From assembly GCF_041807905.1 (NCBI RefSeq), contig NZ_JBGVSA010000008.1, positions 102,471-166,470 on the forward strand: a DNA stretch of 64,000 bases. The letters are read 5' to 3'. The DNA is from JBGVSA01 sp041807905 (GTDB lineage Bacteria > Pseudomonadota > Gammaproteobacteria > Burkholderiales > Rhodocyclaceae). The stretch's first letter is position 1. Each line of letters begins with the position of its first letter. Position numbers and translations under genes: made by a program. The notes under the pieces are model-generated. The model saw only the letters and a program-made list of their open reading frames with translations, did no database searches and was not told the origin of the DNA. This document shows positions 53,986 to 62,300 of the stretch, piece by piece.

Positions 53986-54657
53986 TCACCAGGGATGCGC
54001 CTCCATGCCCGCCAGCATGGTGAGCGAGGTGACCTTGAGCTTCTTCATGGCCGTGCACTTGTAGTGGCTCACGGTCTTTTCGTTGATGCCGAGCCTGGCC
54101 GCCAGGGCCCGGTTGGTCATGCCGCCAAGCAAGCCCCGGATGACTTCGGCCTCGCGGCAGGACAGGCGCGACCTCATGTCGGGCAGCGAATGTTCCGGCA
54201 GGCAGGTGAATCCTTTGGCGACCAGCGTGACGGTGGTCACCACGGCGTCCAGTTCGGTCTCCTTGCTGACATAGCCTTTGGCACCGGCGCGCGCCGCATT
54301 GAAGGCATTCGGCATGATCGAGTGCATCGATGAGAACACCACGACGGCGGGCGGCGGCGACAAGGCGATCACGGAGCGGATGAAGTCCGCGCCGGCCATG
54401 TCGGGCAGGGCGATTTCGGTCAGCACGATGTCCGGCCTGAGTTCGCGAATCAACGCCAGTCCCGTGATGCCGTCGCTCGCATTGCCGACCAGTTCGACCA
54501 GGGGATTTTCGCCGAACAGGATCGATAACCCGCGCAGGATCATCGGGTGCGGATCGACAGCGACCAGGCGTACTGACGACGAGGCGCGCAGCGACCGGCG
54601 CAGGGGTGGGATCGAAGCAAAATGGTGGAGATCCGATGTGATTGCCGTCTTGTGCAT
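53986..54657 (-). CDS. LuxR/NarL-type response regulator lacking the phospho-acceptor Asp
   Basis: This 223-residue protein has a receiver domain (residues about 29-145) and a LuxR-type HTH (RLSCREAEVIRGLLGGMTNRALAARLGINEKTVSHYKCTAMKKL). In the receiver the phosphorylation Asp is replaced by Glu81 (DIVLTEIALPDMAG), and the usual acidic pair is reduced to a single Asp35. The conserved Lys132 is kept. Glu may mimic constitutive phosphorylation. The ATG at 54657 follows AAGGGA; the frame runs upstream to 54825. It is divergent from the hybrid kinase and related in type to the second regulator downstream of it. Confidence 0.85.
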   Translation of the reverse strand: MHKTAITSDLHHFASIPPLRRSLRASSSVRLVAVDPHPMILRGLSILFGENPLVELVGNASDGITGLALIRELRPDIVLTEIALPDMAGADFIRSVIALSPPPAVVVFSSMHSIMPNAFNAARAGAKGYVSKETELDAVVTTVTLVAKGFTCLPEHSLPDMRSRLSCREAEVIRGLLGGMTNRALAARLGINEKTVSHYKCTAMKKLKVTSLTMLAGMEAHPW

Positions 54658-55097
54658 AGCGAATTCCCTTATGGGAAAAGGAGGATTGTGCTGACGCATA
54701 AGCTGAGGCTTGTCGTCCTGCCGATGAACCAGACCAGTCCGGGTTTTTGCGACATGCCCAGCGCTGCAATACAAGGACACAATCTCCACGAAGCGGCGTC
54801 GGACGGCCGCTTCATGCCGCATCACCCTTGCTCGTGTCGTGCGAATGTGCGAATTTTCCGACTTATCTAGAGTCGCTACTGACGGCGGCGTGCTGAAAAT
54901 TCGCGATCAGATCCTGGTGTAAAGTCGAGACAATTCCGTGCATGTCTTCGGAATTGTCGTCGCGTCGCTGTCCTGCGTCCTGGCTCTGCCAAGAGCGCGG
55001 ATCATGCGTACTGGCCGATAGGCGAGGCGACGCGGGCGTGCTGCACACACGTCAGGGTGATGCCCGATTGCCGTGTGGACTCAAGGAGACTCGCTTC
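54658..55097. other. Divergent control region, response regulator / hybrid kinase
   Basis: These 440 bp without a supported gene include an AT-rich segment (about 54830-54960) that should hold both promoters, and a perfect inverted repeat at 54928-54957. The upstream part of the kinase reading frame (from 54942) lies here but shows no similarity and overlaps the repeat. Confidence 0.6.
54928..54957. promoter_or_regulatory. Candidate operator: 9-bp inverted repeat
   Basis: GACAATTCC (54928-54936) and GGAATTGTC (54949-54957) are perfectly complementary with a 12-bp spacer. The half-sites are 21 bp apart centre to centre, two helical turns, as expected for a dimeric regulator on one DNA face. 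It lies 140 bp upstream of the kinase start. The binder is not known. Confidence 0.6.
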
Positions 55098-58000
55098 ATG
55101 GCGATGGCCGGAGAGCCGCGTGTCAGTGGTGCGCACCTCGAACAAGGCATCGGCGTAGGACCGCGCCTGCGTCACCTGGTCGTGCTGTCTGTCCTTTGCA
55201 TCGTCGCGCTCTACGTGACCTACCTCGTGCTGGTGTTCAACGAGGCGATCGACCGGCAATTCGCAGCCTCGCGTGCCGCGTTCGACAGAATGCATATGCT
55301 CGGCGGACGCATTCAGGATTACACAGCCAAGGTCGCCGCAGTGGCGGCGCATTGGCCGCCGAGCGAGGCAGCCGATACGGGCATGACCGGGCCAAGGAGC
55401 GAAATTGCCGCCACCCCGTTTACGCATAAATTCACCGTCCTTACGCGCAGCGATGCTCCCGTCTCGCCGCAATGGAGTGAATTGGCATGGCGGCTCGCCC
55501 GTTTTGAAGCCGTTGAATGGCCAGGCCAGGCGACACTGATCACCACGGTGGTGATCGTGAACGACGGTTCGCGCGCCATCCTGTTGCCGGCGGCGAACGG
55601 CATGGGGCCGCCAGCCGATCTCGATGCGCTCATGGCATTGGCGGGCCAGATACAGACCGTGCTCGGCGAGCGGCCCGTATCGGAATCACTGCTCGTGGCA
55701 AATCTGCGCCTGCCCCATCCGATTCCTGCCGGGCAGCGGCAAGCCTATTACGCGCGGCGCTTTGCACTTGATGGGGCGAACGGCAGCGAACTTGCCACCG
55801 TCATCGTGGGTATAGGACCCAGCTTGATGCAGTTGGCAGACATCCGCGCCGACCAGCTCCGTCGGGTGAGCATGTATGCGGATGACTACACGCCCGTCTT
55901 TGAAGGTGAAGACGTGGCGGGCCTGCGACCGATCATCTCCAGAGACGCATCGGTCGGCCGCGATATCCTCGCCGACTATCGGTTCGAGCGCGGCATGCTT
56001 CTGCTGAGCATCAAGAGCCATTCTGAGGTGGTACTCAACGGTGTGCCGATCGCCGACGCATTCAGGTCCGACTTCTGGCGCGTCGCGGTGGCGTCGGTGA
56101 TCGTGCTGATCGCTCTGGCGATGATCATCGTCGGATATCGGCGCTTTCGCGTGCGAGTGCTGCTGCCCGCGGCCGGACAGCTCTTGCGTCTGCAGGAGAG
56201 TGAAGCGCTTACTGCCGGCGTGCTCGCAGCGGCGCCGTCAGGCATTTTCGTGCTCCGTCTGTCCGACCGCTCCGTCGTCATCGCCAATCCGCTCGCTGAA
56301 GGGCTGCTCCAGCGTCCGCTCGCCGATCGCAACGGTGTGCTGCTGCGCGAAGCGCTTGCGCACGATCTGCCGCCCGAAGGGCAGACGGCGGAGCTTGCCA
56401 TCACCGACGCGGAGGGGCGCGTTCTCTACCTGCAGGTCGCCGCGCGCAACACGCGCTACCAGGGAGAGCCGGCCATGCTTTGCTCGCTGGCCGACATCAC
56501 CGAGCGCAAACGCGCCGAAGCCCTGGCGTACGCCGCCGCTGAGCAGGCACAGCAAGCACGCGCCAGCGCGGATTCGGCGAACGCGGCGAAGTCGCTCTTC
56601 CTGTCCACCATGAGCCACGAAATCCGCACACCGCTGCACGGCATGCTCGGTACGCTGGAACTGATGGAGCGCCACGGTTTGCCCGAGGCGCAGCAGCGTC
56701 GCCTCGACGTGGCACAGAACTCGGCGCGCGCATTACTGGAGGTGATCAACAGCGTGCTGGATTTTTCGCGCATCGAGGCAGGAGAACTTCAGCTCGAAAC
56801 GACCGTCTTCGATCCGGTAGACCTCATCGAAACGACGCTCGCCGGCTACGCGCCGCTGGCACAGAAGAAAGGGCTGTCCTTGCAGTGCTGCCTGCAGCCG
56901 ACGCCCGATGTGAAAGTGCTGGGCGACCCGGCCCGCATGCGCCAGATCGTCGCCAACCTCGTCAGCAACGCCATCAAGTTCACGCACGTCGGGCGCATCG
57001 TCGTGCGACTGGAATTCGCCGATACGCCCGCCGAGCCGGGCGAGACACCATCCATCCATCTGCGCCTGCAGGTGGCGGACTCGGGCGTGGGCATTGCGCC
57101 GGAAGATCAGGCGCGCCTGTTCGAGCCCTTCATGCAGGTGGCCGGCGCGTCGCTCGGCGTGGTGCAGGGGACGGGTCTGGGCTTGCCGATCAGCCGCCGT
57201 CTGGCCCAGTTGATGGGCGGCGACATCGATCTCGCCAGCACGCCCGGACTGGGCAGCAGTTTCTTTCTCGAGGTGGACCTGCCCTTGCGCGAGCGTATCG
57301 AGCCGCAGCAATCGCTGGCGCAGGCGTGCGTGGTCATCCGGGCTGCGGCCAACGACGTGCGCGAAAACCTGTCTGCGCTGGTGCAGAGCAGGGGCGCGTC
57401 CGCCATTGCCGAGGGTGACCCGTGGCCACCGGGCGTGGAACCGCGCGATGCCGTGTTGCTGATCAGCGATGACGACGTGCCTGCGGTTGGTGACGACGCC
57501 TACCTGGGCGTCGTGCAGCTCGACAGCGCGCCGCAGTTGGAGGCCACGCGCGAGCGTTTCCATGGCGCAGATCCCTACAGTCGCGCGAGCATCGTCCGTG
57601 CCATCCGGGCCGCGTTGGGGCGGCGCACGGACGGTATGGGCGGCGCCCACAAGCATCGCACGCTGACGCCGCTCGGACTGCATGTGGCCGTGGTGGAGGA
57701 CAACGTCATCAGCCGCGATCTGCTGGTCGAGCAGCTCGAACAGATCGGCTGCCGGGCAAGCGTCTTCAAGGACGCTGAAGCGCTGTTGCAGTGGATTGGG
57801 CGGATCGCGCCCGACGTGATCGTCACCGACATCAATCTGCCGGGCATGAATGGCGACCGGTTGATGGCCGAACTGCGCGCGCGTGGCATTGGCACGCCCG
57901 TCGTCGGCATGTCGGCCAACGCGCTCACCAGCCAGATCGCGGCCAGCACCGCTGCCGGCATGCACACCTATCTTGTGAAACCGGTGCTGCTGGATGCACT

Positions 58001-58349
58001 GCACGCCAGCCTGTTGCCGTTCAGCACCCACCATATGCAGGAGGCAAGCGTCGAGGCGGCTGAGCGGGGGCGCGCGCAGATTAGCGCGGAGCGCCTCGCA
58101 CACATCCGCACCGCGCTGACGGGCGACCTGCGCTTCTTGCGTCAGGCGGTCGCGCAGGGCGACGAAGCCGCACTCGAAGGTATCGCGCACCACATGAAGG
58201 GCGGTTTCCTGTCGCTCGCGCAACACGACGCCGCCAACCAGTGCGAACGCATTGCCACCGCGCTGAGCGAAAAGGACCACGAAGCCGCACGCCACGCAGC
58301 CACTGCGCTGGGCGATTATGTCGAATACCTCATCGAGGCATGGGAATGA
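55098..58349 (+). CDS. Hybrid sensor histidine kinase with REC and Hpt domains
   Basis: This 1083-residue inner-membrane phosphorelay protein has a first transmembrane helix near residues 27-48, a periplasmic region of about 270 residues, a second helix (VASVIVLIALAMIIVGY), a PAS-like domain, and HisKA with H507 (STMSHEIRTPLHG). HATPase (NLVSNAIKF, DSGVGIAP, GTGLGLPIS) follows, then a degenerate receiver-like spacer, a receiver with D911 (VIVTDINLPGMNG) and a C-terminal Hpt with H1031 (IAHHMKGGF). It lacks the Venus-flytrap domains of BvgS. The ATG at 55098 follows AAGGAG; the frame extends to 54942. Its stop overlaps the next gene (ATGA), which is its probable phosphate acceptor. Confidence 0.92.
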   Translation: MAMAGEPRVSGAHLEQGIGVGPRLRHLVVLSVLCIVALYVTYLVLVFNEAIDRQFAASRAAFDRMHMLGGRIQDYTAKVAAVAAHWPPSEAADTGMTGPRSEIAATPFTHKFTVLTRSDAPVSPQWSELAWRLARFEAVEWPGQATLITTVVIVNDGSRAILLPAANGMGPPADLDALMALAGQIQTVLGERPVSESLLVANLRLPHPIPAGQRQAYYARRFALDGANGSELATVIVGIGPSLMQLADIRADQLRRVSMYADDYTPVFEGEDVAGLRPIISRDASVGRDILADYRFERGMLLLSIKSHSEVVLNGVPIADAFRSDFWRVAVASVIVLIALAMIIVGYRRFRVRVLLPAAGQLLRLQESEALTAGVLAAAPSGIFVLRLSDRSVVIANPLAEGLLQRPLADRNGVLLREALAHDLPPEGQTAELAITDAEGRVLYLQVAARNTRYQGEPAMLCSLADITERKRAEALAYAAAEQAQQARASADSANAAKSLFLSTMSHEIRTPLHGMLGTLELMERHGLPEAQQRRLDVAQNSARALLEVINSVLDFSRIEAGELQLETTVFDPVDLIETTLAGYAPLAQKKGLSLQCCLQPTPDVKVLGDPARMRQIVANLVSNAIKFTHVGRIVVRLEFADTPAEPGETPSIHLRLQVADSGVGIAPEDQARLFEPFMQVAGASLGVVQGTGLGLPISRRLAQLMGGDIDLASTPGLGSSFFLEVDLPLRERIEPQQSLAQACVVIRAAANDVRENLSALVQSRGASAIAEGDPWPPGVEPRDAVLLISDDDVPAVGDDAYLGVVQLDSAPQLEATRERFHGADPYSRASIVRAIRAALGRRTDGMGGAHKHRTLTPLGLHVAVVEDNVISRDLLVEQLEQIGCRASVFKDAEALLQWIGRIAPDVIVTDINLPGMNGDRLMAELRARGIGTPVVGMSANALTSQIAASTAAGMHTYLVKPVLLDALHASLLPFSTHHMQEASVEAAERGRAQISAERLAHIRTALTGDLRFLRQAVAQGDEAALEGIAHHMKGGFLSLAQHDAANQCERIATALSEKDHEAARHAATALGDYVEYLIEAWE

Positions 58350-58984
58350 TCCGGATTGTCATCGCCGACGACCACCCGATCGTGCTCGCAGGGCTGGCGA
58401 GCCTGATTTCGCGCGAGCTGGACATCGAAGTGTGCGGGCAAGCAACCGATGCGCCCCGATTGCTGGCGCTGGTCGACCAGCACAAACCCGACCTGGTGGT
58501 GACCGACTACAAAATGCCCGCCATCGAGCCGGGCGACGACGGCTCTACGCTCGTGCGCACCCTGCGCCAGCGCTACCCGCACATGGGCATCATCGTGCTG
58601 ACGGTGCTGGAGAGCCCATTCATCTTCCGCCTCGTGCTCAAGCGCGGCGCAAACTGCGTGCTGATCAAGACCAGCGACGGTACCGACGTCGTGCGTGCCA
58701 TCCACGCTGTTGCGCAGGGGCGAAGCTACATGCCCGACAACGTGGCAGCGATTCTGCAATCGGCCACCGATACGCGGCTCGCCAGCCGCGCCACGCAGCT
58801 CACCCTGCGCGAAACCGAAGTCGTGCGGATGTTCGCGGGCGGACTGACGGTCAACGAGATCGCCGAGGCGCTCAACCGCAGCAAGAAGACCGTCAGCTAT
58901 CAAAAGCGCTGCGCCATGGCCAAGATCGGCGCCCGCAACGACCAGGACCTGATCGACTACGCCCGCAACACCGGCCTGGACTGA
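58346..58984 (+). CDS. LuxR/NarL-type response regulator (BvgA/RcsB-like)
   Basis: This 212-residue regulator has a complete receiver domain (IVIADDHPIVLAG with the acidic pair, phospho-acceptor Asp in LVVTDYKMPAIEPG, Lys in CVLIKTSDG). A LuxR-type HTH follows (LTLRETEVVRMFAGGLTVNEIAEALNRSKKTVSYQKRCAMAKIG). The ATGA overlap couples it to the hybrid kinase, whose Hpt domain should phosphorylate it. The KTVSYQKRCAMAKIG recognition-helix region resembles RcsB. A terminator follows at 59010, so the adhesin gene beyond has its own promoter and is a plausible target. Confidence 0.92.
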   Translation: MIRIVIADDHPIVLAGLASLISRELDIEVCGQATDAPRLLALVDQHKPDLVVTDYKMPAIEPGDDGSTLVRTLRQRYPHMGIIVLTVLESPFIFRLVLKRGANCVLIKTSDGTDVVRAIHAVAQGRSYMPDNVAAILQSATDTRLASRATQLTLRETEVVRMFAGGLTVNEIAEALNRSKKTVSYQKRCAMAKIGARNDQDLIDYARNTGLD

Positions 58985-59009
58985 GGCCAACGGACGGGCT
59001 TTGCGAAGC

Positions 59010-59051
59010 AGCCTCCGCCCGAAGCGTCCGGCTTGGGGCAGAGGCTCTTTT
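59010..59051 (+). terminator. Rho-independent terminator after the response regulator
   Basis: A 16-position stem (AGCCTCCGCCCGAAGC at 59010-59025 with GCTTGGGGCAGAGGCT at 59031-59046, two mismatches) closes on the loop GTCCG and is followed by CTTTT. Confidence 0.85.
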
Positions 59052-59143
59052 GTGGCGACTGCACGACGGGTCGACGCGGCGTCTCTCTTCTGTGGGTAAT
59101 CCCGCGCGATTGTGTCTAACGGAAAACCCAAGCACGCAGCTTC

Positions 59144-59155
59144 TGACACGTGTCA
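59144..59155. promoter_or_regulatory. Candidate operator: 12-bp perfect palindrome
   Basis: TGACACGTGTCA is a perfect 12-bp palindrome between the regulator's terminator and the adhesin gene, about 160 bp before the start codon. It could be a binding site for the adjacent LuxR-type regulators or another dimeric factor. Confidence 0.55.
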
Positions 59156-59315
59156 AGGGCGCTCAGAAACCAAGACAGTTCCTGCCCGGTTTCGCGCGCA
59201 CATTCAATCGGAACCAGCAACTTCCGGATCGTTGCCCCGCCAGTGGTCTCATACATTCCGCTCCGTATCGAGGCAGTACGCCCGATAGCCTCAGAACCTG
59301 GAACGGAGTGCAGCA

Positions 59316-62300
59316 ATGAATACGGCATATCGCGTCGTCTGGAACGACAGTACGAACACATGGATCGCGGTGTCGGAAATCGCCAAGAGCCGCAGCAAGA
59401 GCACCAAGAGTGGCAAGGCACGGGTCTTGGTATTTGCGGCGGCGACCGCGCTGGGTTCTTTTGGCACACCGGCTGACGCATTCATTGCACAAGATGGTGG
59501 AACCGCCGGCAACGATGGGGGCGTTGGGTCGAACACTGCCATCAACGGAGGTACGGCGAACGGCGGATTCGCAATTGCCATTGGGCCCAACGCGAGCGCG
59601 ATTGCCGATAACAGCGTCGCCTTGGGAGCCGGTGCAACCGCTTCCGGCAGCGGCGCCATGGCCTTCGGTCAGTTTTCGTCGGCGACCGGGTATAGCTCCA
59701 CCGCGTTCGGTCCGGGTGCGCACGCGGACAAGAAGAGCGCGTCCGCGTTCGGCATGGGTGCGGGTGCCATGGGCGCGTACAGCACGGCCATCGGCTGGGG
59801 CTCCTCTGCCACGGCGGACAAGTCCTTTGCCATCGGTGGATACGCGGTTGCGTCGGGCGGCGAAGGCGCACTGAGCCTGGGGCTCGTGTCGAACGCATCG
59901 GCCTTCAATGCCACGGCCATCGGCACCAGCGCCGTCGCCAGCAACAACGGCGCGATTGCTCTCGGGCTGAATGCCATTGCCGCTGGCTCCAGTGCAGCGG
60001 CCATTGGTGTGTCGTCGCTGGCCGCCTCGTCCAACGCCATTGCGATCGGAAATCTGGCGACTGTCGCTGGGGATACGGCGCTGGCACTCGGTTGGTCTGC
60101 AATGGCTTCGGGTGATCGCAGCGTCGCAATCGGCAAGGCTTCGAGTGCCACCAATGACAACGCGATCGCGATCGGAAATGTGTCAACGGCAAGCGGCTCC
60201 GGCTCGTTCGCATTCGGCTATGCGGCGAGTGCGATGGCTGACAACGCTGTGGCCCTTGGCAAGAACGCCTCGGCACAGACGGCCAATGCCATCGCATTCG
60301 GCAGCCAGACGACGGCCATGGGGCAAAGTGCGATCGCTTTCGGACAGACGTCCAGGGCGGTCACCGATAATTCGATCGCCATGGGTACTAACGCCCTCGC
60401 AGGATCGGGCGCGAGCACCAATGCCATTGCCATTGGCATGACCGCTCAGGCGACCGGCGGAAATGCGTTGGCGTTCGGCTCTGGGGCCCAAGCTGCAACC
60501 ATCAACAGCGTCGCCATTGGTCAGGGTGCGATGGTGACGAGCGGGACCTACGCCTCGGCGATCGGTTCCAACGCATCGGCCGGAGGCAACTGGAGCGCGG
60601 CGCTGGGCGGCAACGCAAGTGCCGTTGGCAACTGGAGTGCCGCGCTGGGCAGCAAGGCCACCGCGCAGGCGGCCAATTCGGTGGCCGTGGGCTCCAACGC
60701 CGTTGCCGATCGCGCGGGCATGTCGGGCAAGGCCGAACTGTTCTCCGGCGCCGCAGTCGCTTCGACGGCGGGAGCATTGTCAGTCGGCAGCGTTGGTGGT
60801 GAGCGCCAGATCATCAATGTTGCCGGCGGCACGCAGGATACCGACGCCGTCAACGTCCGCCAGCTCAAGGCGGGCACTCAGGCGATCGCCGATCTGCTTG
60901 GCGGCACCACGGCCATCAATGCCAACGGCGACGTGGCGGGGCCATTCATTTCCCTTGGCGGTACGACCTACAACACGGTGGGTGACGCGATCACCAACCT
61001 CTACGCGAAGGGCGGCAAGTACTTCCATGCCAATTCGACGCTGCCGGATTCTGCCGCGACGGGCACCGACAGTATCGCCATAGGGCCGCAGGCGTCTGCC
61101 GGCGGGGCCAACAGTCTTGCGGCGGGCAAAGGAGCGATCGCAGCCGGCGGGGCCAACAGTCTTGCGGCGGGCAAAGGAGCGATCGCAGCCGGCGGGGCCG
61201 CCATCGCGGTGGGCCAGGGAGCGCAGGCCACTAACTACAATACTGTGGCGATCGGCTCTGCGGGCTATTTTGGCGGCCCCTCGGCCAGCGCGTCGGGCAG
61301 ACATTCCATTGCCATTGGCGACGGTTCGCTCGCCAGTGCGGATTACACAGTGGCGCTCGGCCAGCTATCGCAGGCGCAAGCCGAGAATGCCACGGCGGTA
61401 GGGGCCGGCGCGGTCGGCTCGGGGACTGATAGCCTGGCGCTGGGCAAGGACTCGCTGGCATCAGGGGGAAGTAGCATTGCCCTGGGTCAGGGAAGCCAGA
61501 GCACCCAGACCAGCGCCATCGCCATCGGCAACGGCGCCAGGTCTTCCGCCTACGGCTCCACTGCACTTGGGCGCCTTAGTTCGGCAACCGGCAACGGCGC
61601 CACTGCCGTGGGTGCGAACGCTTATGCGGAAGGCGGAAACAGCGTGGCGGTCGGTAACGCCAGCCATGCCGTGGGTGATTCCGTCGCCGTGGGCGAACTG
61701 GCCAGTGCCTCGGATATCAACGCGACGGCGGTCGGATATCAATCCAGCGCCAGTGCTTTTGGCGCATCGGCGTTCGGGCGCTTCGCCAACGCAAGCGGCG
61801 AGTCTTCGCTCGCCTTGGGCGACGGCTCGACGGCCACGGGCGCGGGCTCGGCAGTGCTTGGCGCAAATGCGTCGGCAATCGCCAATGCGTCAGCAGCTAT
61901 TGGCCAGAACAGCGTTGCGGATCGAGCGGGGATGTCCGGTGGCGTCGAAATGTTCTCGGCTGCCAGGGTGGCGTCCAGCGCCGGCGCGGTGTCGGTGGGC
62001 AGCGTCGGTGGTGAGCGCCAGATCATCAATGTTGCCGGCGGCACGCAGGACACCGACGCGGTCAATGTCCGTCAGATCAAGGCCAGCAACCAGCAGATCG
62101 CCGACGTCATCGGCGGAGACGTCCACGTCGACAACACGACGGGTGCGGTGACAGGGCCGTTCATCACCATCGATGGTGACACCTACAACACCGTGGCCGA
62201 CGCCATCGCAGGGGTCGATCAAGGCGCGGTCAAATACGACCGTAACGCGGACGGCTCGGTGAACCACGACAGCGTTACGCTGGCCGGAACGGATGGAACC

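Larger units (their letters stand above)
58985..59315. other. Terminator and promoter region upstream of the adhesin
   Basis: These 331 bp contain the regulator's terminator (59010-59051), the 12-bp palindrome at 59144-59155, and a ribosome site GGAG at 59305-59308 placed seven bases before the adhesin ATG. No clear -35/-10 pair is evident, which fits an activator-dependent promoter. Confidence 0.6.
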
